Shown piece by piece: positions 47,323 to 58,469 of a stretch of 64,000 nucleotides of DNA; position 1 is the stretch's first letter, and each line of letters starts with the position of its first letter. The notes under the pieces were generated by a model that was not told where the DNA came from, did not search any database, and saw only the letters and a program-made list of their open reading frames with translations. Where the stretch lies: the NCBI RefSeq assembly GCF_030253575.1, contig NC_080561.1:28432564-28496563 (forward strand), in the 5' to 3' direction. Source of the stretch: Rhododendron vialii. Taxonomy: Eukaryota > Streptophyta > Magnoliopsida > Ericales > Ericaceae. The translations under genes and the position numbers were made by a program.

Positions 47323-47726
47323 AAACACTATGTTCACGGACAAGGGGAGTCGGTGGACGGTCACTGATCGGCGTGTGGGGTCCACTCCGGACTCTGCACG
47401 GATGATTCGAGTCGTTCAAAAATTTTTAAAAAAATTATGAGTGGGCTAACATGAGGATCGGCTCAATCCGATATGTGTAGATGCTCCAAGCTTCCCATTC
47501 TTGAAAAATTGGGAAAAAAGGAAAAAAGTAGATTTTCAAGAATGAGATGCTTGGATCGAATATCTACATATGTCGGATTGAGCCGATCCTCACATAGGCC
47601 CACTTGAAATTTTTTTAATTTTTTAATTTTTTGAACGGGTCGGATCATCCATGCAGGGCCCGGAGTGGGCTCCACACGCCGATTGGTGGAAGTCCACCGA
47701 CTCCCCCGTCAGTGGACGTAGTGTTA
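47323..47726. mobile_element. Large foldback MITE, about 400 bp
   Basis: The arms extend almost the full length: GGGGAGTCGGTGGAC on the left pairs with GTCCACCGACTCCCC on the right, and GAGGATCGGCTCAATCCGA pairs with TCGGATTGAGCCGATCCTC. Ends near AACACTATG and TAGTGTTAC. No coding frame. It could yield hairpin RNA. Confidence 0.75.
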
Positions 47727-48234
47727 CTGAATCTTTTTTTTGGAACTTATAATTAATTATGGCAAGAATTGCTGATATAAAAAAAGTAGTACGTAATCAC
47801 TACTCTTCTAAAAATGATGCTTCTTCTTCTCTTTTTTTAGTTTCTGACTTTTCAAGCTAAATAATTGATTTAGTGTAGCTGAGTTATTTTCATAAACTTT
47901 TTTCTTTATTTTTGTGGGGAAAGAATTTGGACTAAAAAGAGTTGTTTTCAGTCAAAATTTTTGTTCAAACAAAACAAAATAAATTTTCCCTTTAAGTTAT
48001 TATAATTTTCTTGAATAATGTCTACCCTATACCCAAAAAGAAGATAAATACATCTCTCAATTTTTACTCGAAAAGAAGATGCTACTACAACACAACTTAG
48101 TTATCCATGAGCGGGAAACTATAAAACTCGTTTGAGTACTGGTGTTAAGATTTTTAGAGGATGTTTATGATGATTGTAAAAATAGATGTTCGTTTACTAT
48201 TATAAAGTTTTATATAGGAGAAAGAGATGTACTC

Positions 48235-48897
48235 ATGAATTGATTGAATAAACAACGACACAAGATCACTGGAACTCATCTCATAATTATTATTATTTTT
48301 TAATGGAATTCAAAGGTTGTTTAGCTAAATAAGCCAATTGTTTTTTTTTTTTTTTTTTTGTCCTTATTCATTTTTTTTTTTACATTTGTTAATTTTCATC
48401 AATTTTTTGGAGATTATTGCTTCGTCATGACGAGAGGAATCTAAAAAGTTAAAAATTGAAAACTAATTTTTTGAATAAAGACAAAAGGGAATGACTTCGG
48501 TGTCCCCGGTCACTTTTGGGACACCGTAACTTTTGGCATAACAAAACCACTATAAGCATAACCAAAATCTATTATGAGTGTAACCAAAACCATTATAAGC
48601 ATAACAGAACCATAACAAGGCATAACTTGATTGTTATGCCTTAGATGTACTCATCAATTGATTGAATAAACAACGACACAAGATCACTGGAACTCATCTC
48701 ATAATCATTATTATTTTTTAATGGAATTCGAAGGTTGTTTAGCTAAATAAGCCAATTGTTTTTATTTTTTTTGTCCTTATTCATTTTTTGTACATTTGTT
48801 AATTTTTCATCAATTTTTTGGAGATTATTGCTTCGTCATGACGAGAGGAATCTAAAAAGTTAAAAATTGAAAACTAATTTTTTGAATAAAGACAAAA
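48235..48897. repeat. Direct duplication of about 252 bp around a 156-bp segment
   Basis: Copies at 48235-48486 and 48643-48897 are nearly identical (shared words GAATAAACAACGACACAAGA, CACTGGAACTCATCTCATAA, GGTTGTTTAGCTAAATAAGC). The main difference is the length of a T-run. Each copy includes one half of the dispersed TTGATTCGTC family. The segment between (48487-48642) carries repeated CATAACnnAACC words. Confidence 0.85.
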
Positions 48898-49064
48898 ATA
48901 AGCCAATTTTTTCAACTTTATTAAAAAAATGAAAATCCCTAAAAAATTGACGAAAAATCAACAAATACGAAAAAAATTGAATAAGAAAAAAAGAAAAGAA
49001 AAGCCAATCAATAATGGGGACAAAACCCCCCAATTTTAAGTAAAAGGAGTTGAAGTTGAACTTC

Positions 49065-49848
49065 CGATTGTGCAGTGCAGAATCGAAAAGGCAATGGCTT
49101 AAGAAATGTCACTTGTAAACTCTCATTGGCAGCTTCCATTTTAGAGTACTACTTTATATGGGGAGAACGCAATCTGCGGATCTTTCAAGGTAAATCTAGA
49201 ACGGAGGCAGGGGTTGCTTTATCTATCGTTGGAACGAATCTGAGCTCCTGGCATTCAGTGAAATTCACAGCCCAAAGCAGAAGAAGAATCTGTCGGTACT
49301 GGTGGTTTCTTGACTCTCGAATTTTTGCGATTAACAATTGTAGATAGGTTCTTTTTCCTTCTCTATTTTGAAGATGCTTATAGTCAGGCCCGGCCCTGAC
49401 AATTTCGAAGCCCTAGGCGGGATTAGAAAATGGGGCCCTCATTTTTTGCTATATGTATTATCTGTTTGATTCGAGAAATAAAATTGCCCCATGGCTCAGT
49501 GGCTTAGCCGTTGGAAGATGTTTCTCCACCCTTAGGACTTGAGTTCAAGTCTTGATAGCAACAGATTTAAGGCAGTTTTTTTGTACAACTTTCACCAAAA
49601 AATCAAAAGCGCTGAAATCGAACTCATGACCTTGTGGTTAAAGAGCAAGAAACTTACCACCGTGCTACCTTTGCCCATTTGTAAAATATCTCACATACAA
49701 AATATATAATATATTCTAAGTTTTCGGGGCCCTATAATTGGGTCCCCCCAGGGCCGGCCCTGCTTATAGTTGTTTGCGGGATGGCCCTGTTTGTTTTGTA
49801 GCTTCTCGCGCTCTCTTTGGTAAAATAAATTTACTTGCTAAAAAAAAA
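49065..49848 (+). mobile_element. 5'-truncated L1 LINE with target duplication
   Basis: The frame at 49075-49347 shows the end of an L1 reverse transcriptase (KLSLAASILEYYFIWGERNL then RIFQGKSRT), followed by a T-rich 3' UTR and poly(A) at 49840-49848. The flanks are GTTGAACTTC (49055-49064) and GTTGGACTTC (49849-49858), a 10-base target duplication with one mismatch. The 3' UTR is interrupted by the hAT MITE at 49385-49762, so the LINE proper is only about 400 bases long. Confidence 0.85.
49385..49762. mobile_element. hAT MITE carrying tRNA-like motifs
   Basis: The exact 8-base target duplication CTTATAGT lies at 49377-49384 and 49763-49770. The 14-base ends are CAGGCCCGGCCCTG and CAGGGCCGGCCCTG, nearly palindromic. 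Inside are two tRNA-like modules: TGGCTCAGTGG plus GAGTTCAAGTC on the plus strand (49493-49548) and, in complement, TAGCACGGTGGTAAG plus GAGTTCGATTTC (49617-49676). It lies within the L1 remnant and is therefore younger. Confidence 0.92.
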
Positions 49849-50002
49849 GTTGGACTTCTGCCAGTAGAGGTGGCAATTGTCAACCCGAACTAGAACCCAC
49901 CAGCCACCCATATCCGCTTAGTTATAAGCTGCCCAAATTCACTCATATTCTATTTTGGGTTGTAATTTTAAATGGAACGATAATTTTTTTTAATTTTTAA
50001 TT

Positions 50003-50004
<2 letters not shown>

Positions 50005-50034
<30 letters not shown>
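50005..50034. repeat. Run of 30 consecutive G
   Basis: It lies 48 bases downstream of the PsbP-domain gene stop codon, so it would be poly(C) in that transcript's 3' UTR. The run's length makes the assembly count unreliable. It could form G-quadruplex DNA. Confidence 0.9.
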
Positions 50035-50035
<1 letters not shown>

Positions 50036-50081
50036 GGGTGTTTCATTTGATAATTGCAACAACAAAAATTGTGGCAAACGT

Positions 50082-53000
50082 TCAAGTTGCCAGTTTGAAA
50101 GAATCAGCAATTCTGTAAAAGTCCGATTTCACTTTCGGCCAGGCTGATTCCGGTGCCTGGGCGTTTAGAGTGAACAACCTTCCTCCTCGGGCACAGCAGA
50201 CGGCCATGTTATGCCGTCGGAAGGAGGGGCTTTCGACTATGTATTCCAATTCATAGTATTTCACGTTGTGCATTGAATCCTCTTTTAAGCTTGACTGTAC
50301 CAGCGTTCCTTTCACGTCGGATTGTCGGCCTGACCCCGCGATTGACCGAATCACAGTTTCTCCGACTTCCTCGGGTCCTCCGAATGCTTCAATTCTGTGA
50401 TAAAAATACGAAAGATTTAACTCCCAACGCTTGTTGTCATCGACATTGTTAAATTGTTAAAGAGTTGGGATTTCTTAAAATCTTTTTGTTTTCAGTGATT
50501 TCTTTTTCAGTCTTTGGACAATTTTTCCTACTTTCACAGTTCTCCTGAACAGAAACATGAAAAGAATGAAAATGAACCATAAAGATTAGCATGGCCCTAA
50601 CACAAGGATGTCAAGCAAAAATTGAGAAATGGTCCAAATATTTCTTCCGATAAAGGAAAACCACAATAAAAAATCATCAATGAAACACTACAAAAACCAA
50701 TTTTCCAACTTTTAATTTTATTTTATTTGTTGGACTATGTTAATGCATCATCTCAACCTATTTTCTATTTATTATGTTTGAGATAAACCATACAAGTAAG
50801 GAAAATGTGACTTCCACTAAACTATGAGAAATGGAGGGAAACCTGATTATCTTAGTCATGTCAATCTGAATAAATAAGAAAAAAGTGTCTGCGTGTGAAA
50901 AATGCTGTGTTTAGTTTTTTACAATAATGAAGGAAAAAACAAAAGGAAAGGAAAAAGATAATGTGGTTGAAAAGTTAATACTTGTATTTTCGGAAAAGGC
51001 AAATAGATGATAAATTGCCAAAATAGATTTTCACGAATGCACATCCTTAATACTTTATCAAATTTGTGTTGAATGAAAGTGTCATTTTATCAAATTTTTA
51101 CATTAAAACAAGGAAGTACCAAAAGTTTTGCCTAAGTAAAGCATTTTGATGGCCTTCACAAAATGCTTCTAAGTTGTGAATATTTTGAAAGCATAACTAG
51201 TAGTTTATGAAAGAGTCGGATCAAACTTGTAACAAAATCTACGCTCAAAATCCGATGGAAAAGAAAAACACAGAGAATTCTCACGAGCAATAGCCGATCA
51301 AAAAAAAAAAAATTACTTACGAGAAATCAAGAGGAACAGGAGAGACGATGACACTGACGTTGAGCTCGCCGCTTGAACCTGGTGGACCAAATGCAACCAC
51401 CGGCTCATTCACATCCCGGCTGCGATTTGATGCAACATTATTGTTTGATAGAACCGGATCAAGTGATCTCTCAAGTTTCCCCGCTGCTCTGTACAGTAGC
51501 ATCTGATCTCCTACCCAACCTGCTGGGTATATGAACTCTGTTGTTTTGTTTCACGAAAGTTGCAAAAATCCAGGAAAGCAGTGTTAATTTTTCTAGCATT
51601 TCACCAAAAAAAGAAATAAATAACAAACATAATTAGCATTCGGATTGTTTTAGTCAAGTTATAACATGGTGTGCTTGACTTCACTTACATGTGATTTCCT
51701 TTAAGTTTGCGTCCCATTACTCTTGGCTACTCAAGCCAAATACAAAAATGATGCCATATCTTATAGGGCATTTAGACAACTAGCGCAATCTAAAATAAAC
51801 TGAAAAAATTAGGGAATGTTTCAATAGTATTTTGGCGATGAGCCAGTGGCCTATACTGATGTCCCGGCTCATTTTTTATTTCTTTTTCCCATTCGGTATG
51901 AGCTTACCTACCTATCATGTGAACTCTGTCAACAGAATATTACGTCAGTGATGATGCAATAGTCCTACAACACGAAGTCCATTCCAAGTCCCCAATTAAC
52001 CAACGCTGCTAACTAGATTGCCTACTCTCGAGCTTCATTTTGCTGTCAATAGTCAATACAGTGGCGTCGACAAAAATAGATTGATTGGGAGTGGTTGGCA
52101 GAGCCAACAAGAGAGGAGTTGGGGGAATTAAAGACCCAGTCTCCATTTTTGTGTGCCCATGTGTGTTAGATGGAAAATATACTTATGTATTGATCCACAT
52201 CTGGGGATATAATCGACTCCCCCCAAGCTTTCATTGCACGTAGAACAAAAACAGTCCAGAAGAAAGTGCCGGCCTTGTGGCAATCAAATACAACAATCTT
52301 GAAGTGTTGCTTTCACTGCTAGAGATAGCGTAGTTTTATTACCGGAGCACGTAATTCACCTTCGAAATTCCGACTTTGGACTGAACATGAAAGAGTTAAA
52401 TCGAAAACAATTACGCTTCCGCTTCAAGTGCTAGAGGAGAGTGAATATAGCATTGCTTCCTGACTGTGTGATTCCCAATGACCACATGTATTAGTGTGTT
52501 GCCTACGGTCTTGTATGAGCCTTGAGGGACATTTCTAGGAAAGTGGTTAATTCTAAGCCAAGTGGTATGAGGAAGAGAAAATCATTTAGTAATACACCCT
52601 GCTGTAGACCTGGGTAACAAGTCGTGTAGGGTCGTGTTCGTGTCGTGTTAGCTGGGTTCGTGTCACAAACCACCCAACCCGACCCCGACCCATTTAGAAT
52701 TCGTGTTCTCGAGTCGTGTCATTTTCATGTTTCGTGTCAGAAATGCTCAACCCTAATCCGCTAACTTCGTGTCAGGTTCGTGTCGTGTTATCGTGTTTCG
52801 TGTCCGTGACCCAGCTCTACCCTGCTATATATTCACTTTTGACAACTAAGGTTGCTCAATGAGGGATGCGGCTTGGGTGTGAATATATGTTGCGTAATTA
52901 GACACACACGGATTGATTTGGAGTGTTTGACAGAGCCAAAGAGGAGTTGGGGGAATCAAAAGCCCACTCTCCATTTATGTGTAAGATGGAAATGTGGGAA

Positions 53001-54870
53001 TTTTGGTGAATGAATTTGGGGGAAATTCGGAGGGTCTCTCGAGGCAACCGGAAGGTCTCTTGTTAGTTCATTGAACCTGGTCCAAGCAAGCTCAAAAGCC
53101 AGCAGTTTTAGGCTGGTTATTACCCCATTCAATCGTCCTATTCATGGCTGCATTTGATAGCCCGTATTCACTCCATAGCAACAGTTGAAGAGTCTCTCAT
53201 TGGCTATATATGGGCATCCCGTTTACAGTGTTGGGTACCAATTCTCAAACAGTATTCAATATAATCAGAGAGTCGTTCTTGTGTGAGAGAGAAGTAGACG
53301 CAATTAGTTTGCCAAGGATTAATCAGAGAGTTGTTCGGCAGGAGGTGAATCTGATTTAAGGACATTGTGTATAACACAGGTTTTGGTTGTAATTCTGGAT
53401 CGGTTTATGTATCTTGTTTACAATGTGTAATTTGTACTTTTGTTGTTATGTAATGTAATAAAATTGTGTTCTCAAGCCATGCCTTGCATATTCCCACAAG
53501 CTTAAAAAAGATTTTTTTGATTGGCAATCAGGACAGGCTATGGTGGAGTCTCTCTCCGGGGTGCGACCTTTGAGTAATCTGTTTGGATTGCTCAGCGTTC
53601 GGTCTGAAAAAACATAAACATATTCGGCTATGGCCAAGTCCAGTCGTGCACGCCACTCAATCATGATTAGTTGGTAAACTGGATGGGTATGGCCTTGGGT
53701 AGACACTCAATCATGATTAGTTGGTAAACTGGATGCCTCGAATTGGTGGATTGATTGGCCTCTGGAGCAGTCTACTCGGCTCTCCTGCTGTGATACTGCT
53801 CGGCCATAATCCTATATGTGATCTGCTCCCTGGATGCAGTCTGTGTACTGGGCCTTGTGATCAACTAGTGGTAGGCTTGATACAGCCTTATGTGCTATGC
53901 ATGAAGTGATCACCCGGTGGTAGGATTGATTCACTCAGCCATAGTATTGTGGTATAGCTAGTATACAGATTGTTGATCCCCACTAAGAGCCAGCCCTCAG
54001 ACTCCTGCCCGGGGCGCTGCCCCCAAGACCCTTGGTCACGGCCCCCTTAGACCCCCACCAGGGGTGCGCCCCCCGGACCCCGGGGTACGCTGTGTTGTGG
54101 GGGTGCCGGACTTAACTTTTTTAATAGATTGTTAATCTATTCACCTAATTAATCGTCTGCTTTTTTATAAAACAAAATGGATGGTGATGGAAAGTTAATG
54201 ATTTTAGAAGTTAAATTGTCCATGATTGTCTATTTTATAAAATAAAATTTAATTTTTCATATACCTGTCAATGTTAAATTAAGCTGATTTTTTGAATGGA
54301 TAATCTACTCGGCGAACCCTACAATATGAATGGTTTAGATAACTGGATTGATGCATGGTGGAGCCGTCGACAGAATTTACACTCTTTTATCCAAATCCAA
54401 TCCATCTAACTATGGTTCGAAGACAGTGTTAGGAATTCAAATTTAATTATTTCCAATTTCGACTTGTACAAATCAAATTCAGTTGCAAAGATAACAAAAG
54501 TAATTAATCAATGCCAGTCCAAGAGAACTTACTAACCAAATCCTTCATTTGTCTGGACGTACCGACTGAACCCTCCGATGGGATAAAGCACATCCAGTTT
54601 CAGATTCCGGCCGGTCTTCGGCGAGAACCCTAAAAGAAAACTCGTAATTCCTGTGAAATTAGCTCCAACAGCAACCAGAGAGGCCGACCCAATACCAGTG
54701 AGGAGCCGGCGCCGGAAACCCGACTCGAGCGGCGCGAATTGCTGCGCTGGAGATGGTCCCGGAGTCTCTTTCCGGTCGCCGGACGATTGGGTCATGCGTA
54801 TCCGGTTATGGGATTTGGATTTACATGCGTGAAGACACTGAGAAGGGAATGTTGGAGGGCCATTATTCAT
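50082..54870 (-). CDS. PPD7: PsbP-domain thylakoid lumen protein, PPD7-like
   Basis: Three exons join in frame: 54537-54870, 51321-51537 and 50082-50394, giving 287 residues. The N-terminal 50 residues suit a chloroplast transit peptide. They are followed by GFRRRLLTGIGSASLVAVGA (51-70): an Arg triplet plus hydrophobic stretch, as in Tat lumen signals. The PsbP domain runs from about 100 (GGFSRYVQTNEGF) to the end (DSFKLAT). The exon 1 donor is TTTG|GTTAGT, giving NEGFEFIYPAGW; the tempting in-frame read-through after GFG meets a stop. PPD proteins assist photosystem or NDH assembly; the role of PPD7 is little known to me. Assignment to PPD7 rests on overall form and on recalled position next to a PWWP gene (At3g05410/At3g05430). 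Intron 1 has grown to 3 kb by insertions. Confidence 0.88.
52605..52819. mobile_element. hAT-type MITE in PPD7 intron 1
   Basis: The ends are TAGACCTGGGTAAC and, in complement, TAGAGCTGGGTCAC. The flanks are CCCTGCTG (52597-52604) and CCCTGCTA (52820-52827), an 8-base duplication with one mismatch. The interior is a dense series of GTTCGTGTCGTGTT-like words. Confidence 0.8.
52993..53498 (+). mobile_element. Probable solo LTR in PPD7 intron 1
   Basis: The element starts TGTGGGAAT and ends ATTCCCACA, a 9-base perfect terminal inversion of TG...CA type. It contains a TATA-like GGCTATATATGGGC near 53200. Total length is 506 bases, in the Copia range. Flanking pentamers do not match, so either the target duplication decayed or one flank is internal element sequence. 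Upstream DNA (52909-52992) duplicates 52081-52172. Confidence 0.55.
53655..53737. repeat. Direct repeat pair, 49-bp offset
   Basis: CACTCAATCATGATTAGTTG followed by GTAAACTGGATG occurs twice, starting near 53656 and 53705. Confidence 0.8.
53985..54115. repeat. GC-rich palindromic patch
   Basis: In an AT-rich intron, this patch has GGGGCGCTGCCCCC, CCACCAGGGGTGCGCCCCC and GGACCCCGGGGTAC within about 110 bases. It probably derives from a repeat element; no ends were found. Confidence 0.5.
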
Positions 54871-54929
54871 TCTTTTCTGTTGAGAGAGAGAGCATTAATG
54901 GAAGGGGATAGAATCCATAGATAAGGTTT

Positions 54930-55906
54930 TGCTATAAACGGGGAGTTATCTGCTGCTATATCGGGCCCACTGAAAGAAAAGATTCGGATTCTTCCTGGTC
55001 CAAAGTTTAGTCAGGGACCGTCCATTTGTGAATCATAAATCACTATAATCAATGATTCGAATACTTGCTTTCCAAGTATTCTATGCTAAGCACGTACATG
55101 TGACGTCACCAATAACCGTTTCGGTTATTACATCACGAATGACCTTGTCGGAGTGCCACGCGGTCGTTTACCACGTGCCAGGAAGGATCGAGAACCTTCC
55201 CGAAACCTCCCATAACTAACTCACGCCCGACCCATAACCGTCTACTTGTATTCGGCACCAAGGGTGTGGGTTATGATTGCTCGGGTTAGGTCCAAACAGA
55301 ATGTGTGGGCTTTAGGCTCGGCCCCCTACGATCGGCCCAATAAGTGTCCGTTGGTCCGTCGTTATTGCCAACCCATTTAACCATTCGAGCTTGGCCCACT
55401 ACAATCACCAAGTCAAGCCTCGTCGAAAATCATATCGATTGGATACTTTTGTTGTACTTTTGAGACACCTTTTTTATTCCAGTGTTGCGAATTGTTTTTC
55501 AAAATAAAATGCATTTACAAATTATATCAAGAAATATCCACTTAATATAATTCTAAGTGCCACTAATGTTAGTTACCAAAAAAAATGTGTGACTAATGTT
55601 CTTGACAAATTCTACAAAATAAACGGTCTCGATCATCAAGGTGAGCTCGTAAAGAGTTCACAAATAGTCTAGATAGGACCATCCCATCCCTCTTAGGGTT
55701 CCACTTGATACAAATTTTTCTAGAAAAGTCTTGTAGCACCCATTTGGGCTAAATTATTTTCTTGGCATTTTTGTTTGTCTTTTTAATTTTTTTTAGATTA
55801 ATTGTTAGTGTTGACGAGAGTTCTTTGTACAGGTAAAAAATTATGATAAGAAAATCTATTGAAGATAAAAAAAAAATTCTTAAAATAAGTTGTTTTTAAG
55901 GTCTTT
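54930..55906. other. PPD7 upstream spacer
   Basis: A GC-richer block at 55085-55430 (TGACGTCACCAATAACCG, CCACGCGGTCGTTTACCACG, GCCCAATAAGTGTCC) differs in composition from its surroundings and may be a retroelement fragment. It contains a TGACGTCA palindrome (bZIP/CRE type) at about 55102. No gene is seen. Confidence 0.35.
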
Positions 55907-57790
55907 TGTAACGCCCCGATTTTTCAAAGAATTTTGGAAGCATTAACCCAAAAATACACTAAATTTTACAAACTATTAGGCCCCTGTTTATCCTTATACA
56001 AAAATTACAATTTCAAAATAATACAAAAATCTATGTACATTTATTTAACAAAAGTAACTCCATAGCGACTCTAGTTTTGACACGAAATTCCAAGCAATGT
56101 TGGCCCAGACTCCGTTTCAGGGGTCTCGCCTGTATCAACTGCTCCACTGTGGAATCCTGCACACTCTGGCAAATTGAACGCCGAAGCAAACGATTTGCCA
56201 GGATACAAACGTATCCTGAGTGATAATTCACTAAGTAGAAATCCTAAAACCCAATACCATAATATGCAGATCAACAATATAATAATTCATAATACACCGA
56301 AGGTACAAAATAATAACACATCGTCTTTTTCTTTACTATCCATCATCTTACATGTAATCTAAGGATTCTCTCCGCGAGATCCTTTCCTCCCACATCCACT
56401 AACTACAATCGTCTCATGGGTCCACCCTTCCTCTTGCTTGTCCTGCACCAGGGTCCTAGGTGAGCGCATCTAAGTTATGTACCGAGTATGTTCTCACTTA
56501 AGACCATAACAGGAGGATCGAGTCATCCCATGACGTATCGTACATTAGGGTCGGACATCCACTACCCCACGCTAACTATAACCGTCTCATGGAACCCATT
56601 CTCTTCCTCAAAGAGAAACTTTCCATGACGTATCATACATTAACGTCTCACTAACTATAACCGTCTCATGGGACCCATTCTCTTCCTCAAAGAGAAACTT
56701 CCCATGACGTATCATACGTTAGAGTCACAACACCGGGCCCCTCAGGTAACCCATTTCAACACAGGGCCCCATAGGTTACCCTTGCCATCACCATGGCTCA
56801 AATCACAATCCACACAATCACACTTCCAGCACTTTATCAATTTCCATTTACTTAACATCGTCTACATGAGTCACTACTCGTAACCACCCAGGGAACCTAT
56901 TTGTCCAATCTACAGCCACAACAAAATATCACACGGTTCAACATTTCAACTAAAAGTACTAACAACACATAACCATGCGATAAAATTAATCATGTCATAG
57001 AATTAATCATGCGAGTAATAAAATAATATTCAGTCAAACAATTAATTATTACACTTAAAATTAAGTCTATTTCTCTCGTTTAGAAATTTTATAAAACATT
57101 TTTACTATTTAAACATTTTCTTTAACTCTCATATTATTTATAGATTTTACAAACTAATTTTTTTATTGGAAAATACTTATTTCTAAATTTAGTATTTACT
57201 AACTATATTAAATATTAATATGAGATTTTCGTAACAACAAAATTATGCGAGGCTATTCTAGTAAATATTTATTAGAGTTAAAGATTACTAATATATAATC
57301 TAAAATATTTCTTGTTTACAATCTAAATAAATTTTTACTTATAAAATATTCTTGTTAATGTTTCATAAATATTTATTTACCCCAATAATTTATTAGACAC
57401 GTAAACGTCCACTCAAATACAAATTAACAATGCAACATCAATAATAATTTCACAATCAAACACTTGTTAAACGATCATAAATTTTCACAGGGTATAACAC
57501 TAATCATTCCAGCACAGCCGAACTGAATTTTAATATAATAACAGAACTAAAAATAAATTAACAATTTAACAGCAGATCATCATCTTCAATAAACTTTAAA
57601 TCTAAGTAACTCCATTAAAATGCAGATAAAGGTTTTGGGTTTTCGGAAAACTACCTCAAACGCGATTCTAAGTTCGGATAAGTGTTGTACGGTGTCCGTA
57701 GATCGCCATGGTGGTTTTGAAATCTCGGGGCAGCGTCCAGCGGCATTCCAACAGGGCCCGCAGCAGCGGTGTGCACACACCTACGGCCAC

Positions 57791-57827
<37 letters not shown>

Positions 57828-58349
57828 AGACTCAACAATAGAATTGGGAGTGAAATAATCTACTGGTGTTCAATTTTCGGATTATGTGGGTATGTATAAT
57901 GAGAGAGAATAAGATAGTAAGAAGGTGAGAGGATAAGTGTAAAAGTGGTGGAATGAGGAAGGAGAGTGATACTGATAACGATAAAAAGATAGGGGACAAG
58001 TGCCACATTTGGGGGGGTTTCAATTCTAATGTATGTGGATGCATGTATGTACAGGGTGAGAATGTATCTGGACGCTTTTATATATATGATGAGAGATAGA
58101 GAAGTGGAGAGTTAGTTTGAATAGAGTTCTACTTAGGGTTTAGATAGGAAAGATAAGAGATGAATATGAATCACTGATTTTTTGTATATCTAAAGTTTAA
58201 ATACATATCTTATACAATAATGCAAATAATATCAATTGCACACATAATAATATATTTTAATTATTCAATCTAATTAATTATTGAATTAGGAATTTAAAAA
58301 TATAAATTTGTATTAAAAAAAAATTGGGTCAAAAATCCGGTTCGTTACA
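55907..58349. mobile_element. Solo LTR, 2.44 kb, with exact 5-bp TSD
   Basis: It starts TGTAACGCCCCGATTTTTC and ends ATCCGGTTCGTTACA; in complement the end reads TGTAACGAACCGGAT. TCTTT flanks it at 55902-55906 and 58350-58354. TG...CA ends with a 5-base duplication define an LTR insertion, and the TGTAACG terminus resembles Ty3/Gypsy chromovirus LTRs. There is no gag-pol and no second LTR, so it is best read as a recombination product. Interior features are a tandem array at 56572-56725, AT-rich blocks near 57.0-57.4 kb and a (CT)n tract at 57791-57823. Confidence 0.8.
56572..56725. repeat. Tandem repeat inside the solo LTR, 79-bp period
   Basis: CTAACTATAACCGTCTCATG starts two full copies at 56572 and 56651, each with CCATTCTCTTCCTCAAAGAG and CCATGACGTATCATAC. 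A diverged partial copy begins near 56400. Confidence 0.8.
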
Positions 58350-58469
58350 TCTTTAGTGTTGTCTTATCTGAATTTTGTTAAGCTTCATGTCTATATTTTT
58401 ATATTTATTAGGTTTCTCTCTTCGAGACAAATGTTTGATTTAGGCCTAGTTTCCCAAAATAAGCCTGGA

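Noticed and set aside
54532-54540. PPD7 exon 1 extended to the in-frame stop after NEGFG
   Set aside because: A donor at 54536 joined to the acceptor at 51538 restores the PsbP frame and gives the expected EFIYPAGW.
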